NCBI RefSeq assembly: GCF_010501035.1
Contig: NZ_QVMH01000002.1
Coordinates: 23,812 to 87,811 of the forward strand
Length of the DNA: 64,000 nt
Reading direction: 5' to 3'
Source of the DNA: Paludibacter sp. 221
Lineage (GTDB): Bacteria; Bacteroidota; Bacteroidia; Bacteroidales; Paludibacteraceae
Part shown: positions 46,201 to 53,259 of the stretch, one piece after another
Numbering within the stretch: the first letter of the stretch is position 1
Layout: each line of letters begins with the position of its first letter
Translations under genes and position numbers: made by a program
The notes under the pieces: generated by a model
The model's input: only the letters and a program-made list of their open reading frames with translations
Database searches by the model: none
What the model was told of the DNA's origin: nothing

Positions 46201-46887
46201 GTCAGGTATCCCGTCCAGACGTGCTTTATCTCCTTTTATATTGTCGCTGGCTCCGGTAAACAAGCGTTTGTCCACAGCCACCATACCTGTTACTACTACT
46301 TCTTCCAGTATTTGTGAGTCTGATTTCAGAGTGATTTTCATAGGAGCATCTTTTATGCCTGTCTCCTGTGTCTCCATGCCTATATAAGAGATAACGACAC
46401 TTTTGGCTCCGTCGGGAACAGCTAAATGAAAATTTCCGTCGAAATCTGTAATTGTACCTACACTCGGAAATTCTTTGAAAAAAACGGTAACCCCCGGCAG
46501 CGTTTCACCCGATTCGTCGGTGATAACGCCTGATATTGTTTTCTGCTCCTTTGGCGGGTTGTCTTTCAGTTTGAAAATCTGGATGTATTTGTCCTTTATC
46601 TCATAACTCAGGTTTTGCCCTTCCAGAATAACATCCAGTGCTTCGGAAACGCTCTTATCCTTAATTTCTGTTGTAATTTTTTTCTTAAGGTCAATATCGT
46701 TTACATTGAACCATAGTGAGTATGAAGTCTGTGATTTTAGTTGTTCAAGGGCATCCTTCACGGTTACATCCTTGAGGTTTAATGTAATGTTCTTTTCCTG
46801 AGCCGATATTGTAAACTGGCAGCACCACAGGAAAAGAAGCATAACTCCTGCCTTTACAAGGCTTCTCATGTTTGTTTTATACATCAA
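43270..46887 (-). CDS. SusC/RagA-family TonB-linked outer-membrane transporter
   Basis: A 1205-residue TonB-dependent transporter. Domains in order: signal peptide (to ~29), STN secretin/TonB short N-terminal domain (about 50-110) that contacts the FecR anti-sigma, carboxypeptidase-like regulatory domain (ISGVITDESGETLPGVTVFF), plug with the SusC signature (KIRVRGATSIYGSSKPLWVV ... LKDGSATSIYGARAMAGVVV), and a 22-strand barrel ending in a terminal aromatic-free VSL strand. The STN domain together with the upstream sigma/FecR genes indicates trans-envelope signalling induced by the imported ligand. Confidence 0.96.
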   Translation of the reverse strand: MMYKTNMRSLVKAGVMLLFLWCCQFTISAQEKNITLNLKDVTVKDALEQLKSQTSYSLWFNVNDIDLKKKITTEIKDKSVSEALDVILEGQNLSYEIKDKYIQIFKLKDNPPKEQKTISGVITDESGETLPGVTVFFKEFPSVGTITDFDGNFHLAVPDGAKSVVISYIGMETQETGIKDAPMKITLKSDSQILEEVVVTGMVAVDKRLFTGASDNIKGDKARLDGIPDVSRALEGRSAGVSVQNVSGTFGTAPKIRVRGATSIYGSSKPLWVVDGVIMEDAVEIDSDDLSSGDAITLISSAIAGLSADDIESFQILKDGSATSIYGARAMAGVVVITTKRGQVGVNRITYTGEFTTRLKPSYRDFNIMNSQDQMSVYNEMDQKNWFNFADSYRVSNSGVYGKMYQLTNTYDPVKQAWELENTPEARNRYLQQAEMRNTDWFDELFNTNLTQNHAISISSGSDKARYYASLSVFQDPGWTKASSVSRYTANTNASFNLAKNLTLTLLSNSSYRKQKAPGTLSQEVNVVSGEVRRDFDINPYSYALNTSRTLALRNESGDLEYYTRNYAPFNIESELERNYIELDVVDLKFQGELNWKIIKGLEASVLGAVKYQTTSQEHTMHDKSNQAEAYRAAGDAIIRDKNPLLYKNLEEANALPVVVLPEGGILDKNEYKMMGYDLRASMNYNTSINDTHLIRLFGGTEANSVDRGQYYSRGWGYQYDKGGVPFYDYLIFKQGIEQNNQYYYNYVTYSRNLAFFGMATYSYEGKYTINGTLRYEGSNRLGKSRAARWLPTWNVALAWNMHEEKFFSALTPALSHFTLKTSYSLTADRGPAFVTNSHVVYRNYSPFRPFAGVKESGLEIESLENSELTYEKKHEFNIGADMGFLKNRINLSTDFYTRNNFDLIGPIFTQGAGGEVGKYANVASMKSHGIEFTLSTKNIVTKDFKWNTDFIFGFSENEITKLDSRTRVMALISGAGYAEEGRPVRSLFSIPFVGLSEDGLPMFINQNDEITITDIDFQEIEKKGFLKYEGPTDPTINGSFGNLFTYKNFSLNLFITYSFGNVVRLDPVFKSKYTDMDAMPREFNNRWRMPGDKLKTNVPVIASVRQEKDIPNLKYAYNAYNYSDIRIASGGFIRMKEISLSYDFKKEWIQHLNLNSLQLKVQGTNLFLLYADKKLNGQDPEFFRSGGVSTPVPKQFTVTLRVSL

Positions 46888-46920
46888 TATAAAGTTTTAT
46901 ATTTTTCGGAATAGAGTTTT

Positions 46921-48018
46921 TTACTTTCTTGAAATGACGATTTCGTTCTCTTTGATAGAATAATGCAGATTGTTGTTTTTCGCCATTATTTCGAGAATTT
47001 CAGTGATTGTTTCTTCGTTACGGAAATCGCCGTAGAAACGTTCATTTTGCAATGTAGCGTCTTGTACTTCGATTTTTACGTTGTATACACGTTCCAGGTC
47101 ACGGGTAATCTGGCTTAGCGGTTCTTCATCGAAAAACAGGATATTGCGTAGTGTAACGTGTGGTGTCCGTATAGATGCCTTTACACCTGTTTCTTCGTCT
47201 TTTCCTATTATCTCCAACGATTCTGATTTAGGCTCAGTCCATTTAGCATAAGCTAATGCGTCTACTTTTTTTACATTGACTTTTTCTTCTTTTTTGTCGA
47301 TAAAAGCCTGTTGGTTAGGTTCTAATAGGATAGGTGCCTTCTGGTTTTTAGCATTGGCTACAGTCAGGCTTCCTTCTACCAGAGTAACCCGCGCGCTTTC
47401 GTCTTCCAGATAAGACTTGAAGTTAAACTTGGTTCCTAATACATGTACTTTTACTTCGCCCGACTGAACATGAAAAGGCAATGACTCGTTTCTTTCTACA
47501 TCGAAGTAGCCTTCGCCATCTAATATAACATCACGGTTGCTGCGTCCGAAATTCTCTTTGTAAGAAAGCCGGCTTCCTGAGTTTAGCCATACGGTAGAGC
47601 CGTCGGGCAGGATAACTTTGGATTTGGAACCGAAGGGGATTTCTATTGTTTGTGCAAGTTTATTATCGTCCGTACCGGGTTGGAACAGATAGATGGAAAC
47701 TATGCCTAAGGCAAAAGCAACTACGAATATGGCAGCATAACGTGCCAAATGAGGAAAAATGCGTTTTTGGGTGCTTTTTTCCGTGATGCTTTTTGTTTTT
47801 CCTACAAAACGGAAATAGGCTGTTTCTGCTTCACCTTCGAAACGTGATTTGTTTTTGATTATACACAGGCTTTTCTGAAGGGCGTAATAATCGTTGTACT
47901 CTTTTTTATTTACGTCGTTGGCATTGTACCATTCTTTTAAATAAATGAGCTCATTCTCAGATATTTTACCTGACAACTGTTTCTCAATAAGCGTGTAAAC
48001 GTTGTATTTTTGTTCCAT
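46921..48018 (-). CDS. FecR-family anti-sigma factor
   Basis: A 365-residue inner-membrane protein. Residues 1-80 are cytoplasmic and hold the sigma-binding N-terminus (YNVYTLIEKQLSGKISENEL). A single transmembrane segment at about 88-110 (AAIFVVAFALGIVSIYLF) precedes the periplasmic FecR domain (IEIPFGSKSKVILPDGSTVW, VILDGEGYFDVERNESLPFH) and a C-terminal DUF4974-type domain (LSQITRDLERVYNVKIEV). It should sequester the sigma factor encoded 133 bp upstream until SusC signals ligand uptake. Confidence 0.94.
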   Translation of the reverse strand: MEQKYNVYTLIEKQLSGKISENELIYLKEWYNANDVNKKEYNDYYALQKSLCIIKNKSRFEGEAETAYFRFVGKTKSITEKSTQKRIFPHLARYAAIFVVAFALGIVSIYLFQPGTDDNKLAQTIEIPFGSKSKVILPDGSTVWLNSGSRLSYKENFGRSNRDVILDGEGYFDVERNESLPFHVQSGEVKVHVLGTKFNFKSYLEDESARVTLVEGSLTVANAKNQKAPILLEPNQQAFIDKKEEKVNVKKVDALAYAKWTEPKSESLEIIGKDEETGVKASIRTPHVTLRNILFFDEEPLSQITRDLERVYNVKIEVQDATLQNERFYGDFRNEETITEILEIMAKNNNLHYSIKENEIVISRK

Positions 48019-48151
48019 GATTTTTTCGGTCTTACTTAAATAAGACGAAAAAAGGAACTATAGGGGGTAGTGGAGAAATTGATTTTTTTTAATAAAAGAG
48101 CATGTTTTTGTAAAAAAAAGCATCAGAATGTTATAAAGAGTTGCATTTTTT

Positions 48152-48733
48152 CTAATAAAAGAAATGAAAATAGATGGCAATGGTTACTGCCAAAAATTCT
48201 TTCAATCCGCTGCGAAGAATACCAAGCGCCTGCTTGATATGGTATTTCACCGTATTGATAGAAATGTTGAGTTCTTCCGCTATCTGATTGTACGTTTTAT
48301 CTTCGTAGCGACTCATCATAAAAACCTTGCGGGTTTCGGGAGGCATAGTGTCGGTTATATCATTTATTTTATTTTGTAACTCCAAAAGTAAAATTCTTTC
48401 AAATAGTTCTTCGTCCGGAGTGAAGCAGTCTTTCTCTTGTATTTCATCGTAGTTTACAGCACTTGTTTCGCTTTTGTTTTTTCTGATAAAATCAATGCTC
48501 CTGTTTCGTACTGCACGCAAAAGGTAGGATTTGATTGAAACGGATATTTCCAGTTCCTTCCTTTTTTCCCATACATTAAGCATTACATCGTCGGCAATAT
48601 TGCGGCTGGCGTGGTCGTCCCTCACATACTCATAGGCTACGGCACACATAAGGGCGTAGTAATTGTCGAACAACAATCTGAATGCCTTCATATCGCCCAA
48701 ACGGATTTTTTCTATGAGTTGTTTGTCTTGCAT
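48152..48733 (-). CDS. ECF sigma factor, Bacteroides expansion type
   Basis: A 193-residue ECF sigma factor. Region 2: FRLLFDNYYALMCAVAYEYV, DDVMLNVWEKRKEL and IKSYLLRAVRNRSIDFIRK. Region 4: MPPETRKVFMMSRYEDKTYN then AEELNISINTVKYHIKQALG. It carries a short hydrophobic C-terminal tail (VTIAIYFHFFY), common in this group. Being the first gene of the SusCD cluster, it most likely drives its own operon, released by FecR. Confidence 0.94.
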   Translation of the reverse strand: MQDKQLIEKIRLGDMKAFRLLFDNYYALMCAVAYEYVRDDHASRNIADDVMLNVWEKRKELEISVSIKSYLLRAVRNRSIDFIRKNKSETSAVNYDEIQEKDCFTPDEELFERILLLELQNKINDITDTMPPETRKVFMMSRYEDKTYNQIAEELNISINTVKYHIKQALGILRSGLKEFLAVTIAIYFHFFY

Positions 48734-48823
48734 GAAACTGAAATACCTTTTCTGGAATACTGTTAATAGAAACGGGGATGGGGTTTTTTCTCAAAAACCG
48801 AGAGTCTGATAACAAAACGAATG

Positions 48824-48831
48824 CAAAAGTA
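48824..48831 (-). promoter_or_regulatory. -7 box for the SusCD-linked sigma factor
   Basis: CAAAAGTA on plus (TACTTTTG on minus), ~90 nt before the start codon. Confidence 0.45.
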
Positions 48832-48964
48832 TGTATTTGATTACAAATTTCTTTAATTTCGGAGAGTTAAAAAATAAAATTCGTATTTTTTTGATTCGTT
48901 TGCATTTCAGTTTTGATTTTATTATTTGTTATATCTGCCCGGGTTACATGTCATTAAATTGCAT

Positions 48965-48972
48965 TATCTTTG
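48965..48972 (+). promoter_or_regulatory. -7 box for the MATE transporter gene
   Basis: TATCTTTG, ending 22 nt before the ATG at 48994. A potential TTG start at 48970 falls inside this box and can be discarded. Confidence 0.55.
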
Positions 48973-48993
48973 TCCACCTTTTTTGCTAAAAAT

Positions 48994-50316
48994 ATGACTT
49001 CGAATAAGAATATATTCAACATAAGCTATCCTATCTTTCTTACGCTTGCGGCTCAGAATATCATTAATGTAACTGATACGGCATTCTTAGGCAGGGTAGG
49101 CGAGGTGGAGCTTGGAGCGTCTGCCATTGCGGGCGTTTTTTACATTGCCATTTATACCATTGGGTTTGGATTTAGCCAGGGGGCACAAATACTGATAGGA
49201 CGCCGCAATGGTGAAAAAAACTATTCGCTCATTGGCCCTATTTTTAATAACGGGTTAGTATTCAATTTTATTTTATCAATTGTCCTGTTTTTTCTGGCAT
49301 TTTTTTTCATGCCTGGACTGATGAAGTTGCTGGTTAGCTCGGAGCAGATTTACCATGCGTCGCTCGAATATCTCGACTGGCGTATCTATGGCTTTTTCTT
49401 TTCGTTTTTCAATGTAATGTTCCGTGCCTTTTATGTAGGCACAACGCGGACACGGGTTTTAACGGTATCAGCTATTATTACGGCAGGCACTAATGTGTTG
49501 TTCGATTACCTGCTTATATTTGGTCATGGCGGATTTCCTGAGTTGGGAATGGCAGGGGCAGCAATAGCATCGGTCATAGCCGAAGCAGTTACTTTGTTGT
49601 ATCTGGTAATATATACATTGGCTTCGGGCAATGTGAAGAGATATAATTTATTCAGGTTTGAAAAGGTAGAAGTAAAAACGGTGAAGCAAATATTGGATTT
49701 ATCAATATTTATTATGTTTCAGAATTTTATTTCGATATCTACATGGTTCTTTTTCTTTATCTTTATCGAACGTATGGGCGAACGTCCGCTTGCGGCTACA
49801 AACGTGGGCAGGAGTATGTATGTGTTGCTGATGATTCCCGGTTCGGCTTTGGCTACCACTACCAATACGCTGGTGAGCAACCTGATAGGTGCGGGATATA
49901 AGGATAAGGTAGTTCCGTTTGTTAATAAGATGGTGAGGATTGTGCTCATACTCATTGTGCCTATTATGGCTTTTACATTTATGTTTCCTGAATTGTTTGC
50001 ACGGATATATACTAACGACGCAGGTTTGATAGCTGCTTCAATTCCTGTTATGAGGGTTGTAGCAGGCGCGGTGATAGTTTGTGCTGTGGGCAGTATTATA
50101 TTTAACGCCTTGTCGGGAACGGGAAATACCCGCACTGCGTTTGCGATTGAGTTTATAGTGCTGTTCTTTTATTTAGCATATATTTATTATACAGCTATTG
50201 TTCATCCTACTACAGTATCGGTGGTATGGTTTTCGGAGTTTGTTTATTGGATTCCGATTGGTGGATTGAGCTATTTATATCTGCTGAAAGGTAATTGGCG
50301 GAAGAAAGAAATATAG
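48994..50316 (+). CDS. MATE-family multidrug/metabolite exporter
   Basis: About 440 residues from the ATG at 48994, with 12 predicted transmembrane helices in two homologous halves. Typical N-terminal half motifs are ISYPIFLTLAAQNIINVTDTAFLGRVG and the repeat of it in the second half (MIPGSALATTTNTLVSNLIGAG). It resembles the DinF-like branch, with Na+ or H+ antiport as the likely energy source. Substrate unknown. It is the first of three closely spaced plus-strand genes, but 54 bp separate it from the next. Confidence 0.92.
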   Translation: MTSNKNIFNISYPIFLTLAAQNIINVTDTAFLGRVGEVELGASAIAGVFYIAIYTIGFGFSQGAQILIGRRNGEKNYSLIGPIFNNGLVFNFILSIVLFFLAFFFMPGLMKLLVSSEQIYHASLEYLDWRIYGFFFSFFNVMFRAFYVGTTRTRVLTVSAIITAGTNVLFDYLLIFGHGGFPELGMAGAAIASVIAEAVTLLYLVIYTLASGNVKRYNLFRFEKVEVKTVKQILDLSIFIMFQNFISISTWFFFFIFIERMGERPLAATNVGRSMYVLLMIPGSALATTTNTLVSNLIGAGYKDKVVPFVNKMVRIVLILIVPIMAFTFMFPELFARIYTNDAGLIAASIPVMRVVAGAVIVCAVGSIIFNALSGTGNTRTAFAIEFIVLFFYLAYIYYTAIVHPTTVSVVWFSEFVYWIPIGGLSYLYLLKGNWRKKEI

Positions 50317-50370
50317 GGTAATTATTAGTTGTTAATTATTAGTAGGAAGTAATATAAAACGTACATAGAT

Positions 50371-50769
50371 ATGAATATAGACCACATTGCTATATGGACT
50401 GATGATTTGGAACGGCTCAGGGACTATTATGTCAGCTTTTTTGGTGGTGTATCCAACCAAAAATACGTGAATCCCAAAACGTTGTTTGAAAGCTATTTCA
50501 TTAGTTTCGGGTCGGGTGCGAGGCTTGAAATTATGAAAATGCCGGAGATTCCAGCTAATCAGAATGACTTGGTGAAACAATATAAGGGGTTGATACATAT
50601 TGCGTTTGGCGTAGGTACAACGAAAGAAGTGGATGACAAGGCAGAACAGTTGAAAAAAGCAGGTTATCAGATAATAAAAGGGCCGAGAATAACAGGTGAT
50701 GGGTCGTATGAGATTGAAACACTGGACCCCGATAATAACAGGATTGAGGTAGTTACAAATAATATATAG
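50371..50769 (+). CDS. VOC-family (glyoxalase/bleomycin-resistance fold) protein
   Basis: A 132-residue vicinal-oxygen-chelate protein with two beta-alpha-beta-beta-beta modules. It starts MNIDHIAIWTDDLERLRDYY, with a metal-ligand His5 candidate. Other possible ligands are Glu in SGARLEIM and His in GLIHIAFGVG, and Glu near the end in NNRIEVV. This set matches metal-dependent members such as lactoylglutathione lyase-like enzymes, but the reaction cannot be assigned. It is followed 14 nt later by radA and is probably cotranscribed with it. Confidence 0.88.
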   Translation: MNIDHIAIWTDDLERLRDYYVSFFGGVSNQKYVNPKTLFESYFISFGSGARLEIMKMPEIPANQNDLVKQYKGLIHIAFGVGTTKEVDDKAEQLKKAGYQIIKGPRITGDGSYEIETLDPDNNRIEVVTNNI

Positions 50770-50783
50770 ACAGTCTTAAGTGT

Positions 50784-52151
50784 ATGGCAAAAACAAAATC
50801 GGTATACGTTTGTCAGGGTTGTGGTAACGAGTCGCCCAAATGGATTGGGAAATGTCCATCATGCGGCGAGTGGAACACCTATGTGGAGGAGATTATAAGT
50901 AAGGCAATCGAGCCGAAAGTGCATATAGCCGGAGTGGAGCTTGTGAAGCAAAAGCCAGTACTGATTTCGGATGTGGAAGCTACAGAAGAGAGCCGGATTG
51001 ATACGAACAACGGTGAGTTGAACCGTGTGCTGGGAGGTGGGCTGGTATTGGGCTCGCTGGTGCTGATAGGAGGGGAGCCCGGTATAGGTAAGTCTACTTT
51101 AGTGTTGCAGGTAGTGCTGAATCTGAAAGGCAAACGGACGTTGTACATTTCGGGCGAGGAGAGTGTGAAGCAGTTGAAACTGCGTGCCGAACGGTTGAAA
51201 TTTGATAATCCCGATTGTTATATCGTAAGCGAAACTTCGCTTGAGCAAATTTTTGTACACATACAAAATGTACAGCCCGATTTGGTTATAATCGACTCTA
51301 TTCAAACGGTTTCAACCAGTGCTATCGAATCATCGCCCGGGAGTGTATCGCAGGTGCGTGAATGTGCATCGGCCATTTTGAAATTCTGCAAAACTACGGC
51401 GACACCCGTGTTGCTTATAGGGCATATTAATAAGGAAGGAAGCATTGCCGGCCCTAAAGTGTTGGAGCATATTGTGGATACGGTACTCCAGTTCGAGGGC
51501 GACCAACATTATATGTACCGTATATTGCGTGCTATAAAGAATCGTTTCGGCAGCACGTCGGAGCTGGGTATTTTCGAGATGCAGCAATCGGGGCTTCGTG
51601 AGGTAAGTAATCCTTCGGAGTTACTACTGTCGCAAAATCACGAGGGGCTTAGTGGTGTGGCTATAGCTTCGGCGGTGGAGGGAATCCGTCCTTTCCTTAT
51701 CGAAGTTCAGGCGTTGGTAAGTTCGGCGGCTTATGGCACTCCTCAGCGTTCGAGCACAGGTTTCGATTTGCGGAGGTTGAATATGCTATTGGCTGTGCTC
51801 GAAAAACGTGCCGGATTTAAGCTGGCACAGAAAGATGTATTCCTCAATATTGCAGGCGGACTGAAAGTGAACGACCCGGCTATTGACCTGTCTGTGCTTG
51901 CTTCCATATTATCGTCGAATGTGGATGTGGCAATAGAAAAGCATGTATGCATGGCGGGCGAGGTTGGGCTTTCGGGCGAGATACGCCCCATCAACCGTAT
52001 TGAGCAGCGTATTTTTGAAGCTGAAAAACTGGGATTCAAAAAAATGCTTGTTCCCGATTTTAATATAAAAAGTATTGATTCCCGAAGGTTGAATATAGAA
52101 CTGATAAGGGTAAAGAAAGTAGAAGAGGCTTTCCGTGTTTTGTTTGCTTGA
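50784..52151 (+). CDS. radA: DNA repair protein RadA
   Basis: A 455-residue RecA-like ATPase that processes recombination intermediates and promotes branch migration. The N-terminal zinc finger has cysteines 10, 13, 24 and 27 (CQGCGNESPKWIGKCPSCGEW). Walker A is GGEPGIGKST at 96-105, and the RadA-specific KNRFG motif (RAIKNRFGSTSE) is present. The C-terminal Lon-protease-like domain ends the protein (GGLKVNDPAIDLSVLASILS, HVCMAGEVGLSGEIRPI). Length matches the family. Confidence 0.96.
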   Translation: MAKTKSVYVCQGCGNESPKWIGKCPSCGEWNTYVEEIISKAIEPKVHIAGVELVKQKPVLISDVEATEESRIDTNNGELNRVLGGGLVLGSLVLIGGEPGIGKSTLVLQVVLNLKGKRTLYISGEESVKQLKLRAERLKFDNPDCYIVSETSLEQIFVHIQNVQPDLVIIDSIQTVSTSAIESSPGSVSQVRECASAILKFCKTTATPVLLIGHINKEGSIAGPKVLEHIVDTVLQFEGDQHYMYRILRAIKNRFGSTSELGIFEMQQSGLREVSNPSELLLSQNHEGLSGVAIASAVEGIRPFLIEVQALVSSAAYGTPQRSSTGFDLRRLNMLLAVLEKRAGFKLAQKDVFLNIAGGLKVNDPAIDLSVLASILSSNVDVAIEKHVCMAGEVGLSGEIRPINRIEQRIFEAEKLGFKKMLVPDFNIKSIDSRRLNIELIRVKKVEEAFRVLFA

Positions 52152-52176
52152 TTACTTTAATTGTTTCCGTTAAATA

Positions 52177-52208
52177 TTTGTTGTAAAAGCATAAAGCCTT
52201 TACATTTG
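52177..52208 (+). promoter_or_regulatory. Strong consensus promoter downstream of radA
   Basis: TTTG (52177-52180), 20-nt spacer, TACATTTG (52201-52208): the best match to the Bacteroidota -33/-7 pattern in the window. No annotated gene begins within 1 kb downstream. The predicted transcript would carry the inverted repeat and the AG tract. Confidence 0.6.
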
Positions 52209-52331
52209 CATTCACATTCTTCGAATGAAAATTGAAGAATGAAAATTGAAAAATGAATCTTTCTCTACAAATAACACCTCAGAAAAATGCCTTTACAAAC
52301 GTTAAAATGTTTGTAAATAGCGTTATTATGT

Positions 52332-52379
<48 letters not shown>

Positions 52380-52527
52380 AAACTATTTACCATTCACCCA
52401 TTTATCATTTACTATTTCCGTAAATGGGTATCATTTCTTACCATTCCTTTTTTTCTCTTATTCCATTTTATTTCTTTACTTCCTTTTATTCCCTTACTCC
52501 TTTGTTCTTTTATATCCAACTATTATA

Positions 52528-52548
52528 GGGCGAGAAATTTTTCGCTCC
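52528..52548. repeat. GCGA-AAAT palindrome, copy 1
   Basis: GGGCGAGAAATTTTTCGCTC palindrome. A related copy is at 53098-53118 (GGGGCGAAAAATCTTTCGCC). Confidence 0.6.
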
Positions 52549-52791
52549 TGCGGTTATTTGTTTTCCCTTGTTTTCTATTCGTTTCATTTAATGAATGTTG
52601 GTTGTGTAAAAAGCGTATGCACCTATGCAGATGGGTACATGCGCTTTTTTTGCATAGTTGCTTTCGCTCGCGCGGAGGCTGTTGCACACAGAATACACGG
52701 ACAAAACGGAATAACACGGATGGATATGAATATATTAAAGAATCAAGAATCAAGAGCCAAGACAAAAGATAGAACAAACAGCAACACCGTA

Positions 52792-52835
52792 ATTATCTCC
52801 GTCAAGCGGCTTTCAACCCGCTTGACGGAGATAAT
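52792..52835. repeat. Perfect 18-bp-arm hairpin
   Basis: ATTATCTCCGTCAAGCGG, 8-nt loop CTTTCAAC, CCGCTTGACGGAGATAAT. The inner 11-8-11 part (CCGTCAAGCGG/CCGCTTGACGG) has the same plan as the hairpin at 53142-53171. Confidence 0.85.
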
Positions 52836-52846
52836 GGAAGAGATAC

Positions 52847-52958
52847 CCTTTGTTCAGCGTAGCGTCTCGCTATTGTCGCTGATAGGAGGATAAAATATAT
52901 AACCAGGCGGAGCTTGGCTTTTAATAGCAGCGTAGCGGGACGCTACGCTGAACAAAGG
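52847..52958. repeat. 20-bp inverted repeat pair
   Basis: CCTTTGTTCAGCGTAGCGTC at 52847-52866 and its exact reverse complement at 52939-52958, enclosing 72 bp. Confidence 0.85.
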
Positions 52959-53097
52959 CGTAAAACGGGTGAGAGGAAAAAGGAATCGAACAAAGTAGTG
53001 TACCTACGGCACGCTTGTAATGAGGTGGCTTACACTGTTACCAAACTTAAATCCCTACGGGATATTTTAAAAATAGGAATGATGGATAACAAATGTA

Positions 53098-53118
53098 GGG
53101 GCGAAAAATCTTTCGCCC
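53098..53118. repeat. GCGA-AAAT palindrome, copy 2
   Basis: GGGCGAAA-AATC-TTTCGCCC, 8-bp arms, preceded by TGTAG. Confidence 0.6.
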
Positions 53119-53141
53119 GATAAGAAAGAAGAAAGCATTAT

Positions 53142-53171
53142 CCGTAAAGCGGACTCGAAGCCGCTATACGG
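53142..53171. repeat. REP-like hairpin, 11-8-11
   Basis: CCGTAAAGCGG, loop ACTCGAAG, CCGCTATACGG (one mismatch). Related to the inner part of the 52792-52835 hairpin. Confidence 0.7.
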
Positions 53172-53259
53172 GACGGGAATAAGACCAAACACTTGTAACT
53201 CGTAACTATTAACTTGTAACTAAATAATAATTAATAACTAACATTTAATAATTAGAATT

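Noticed and set aside
33210-48733. Polysaccharide utilisation locus in the strict sense
   Set aside because: No glycoside hydrolase, lyase or sugar-sensing regulator could be identified, only the SusCD core.
52558-52893. 111-residue frame in the repeat-rich gap
   Set aside because: It crosses the inverted-repeat hairpins; amino acid composition is not protein-like.
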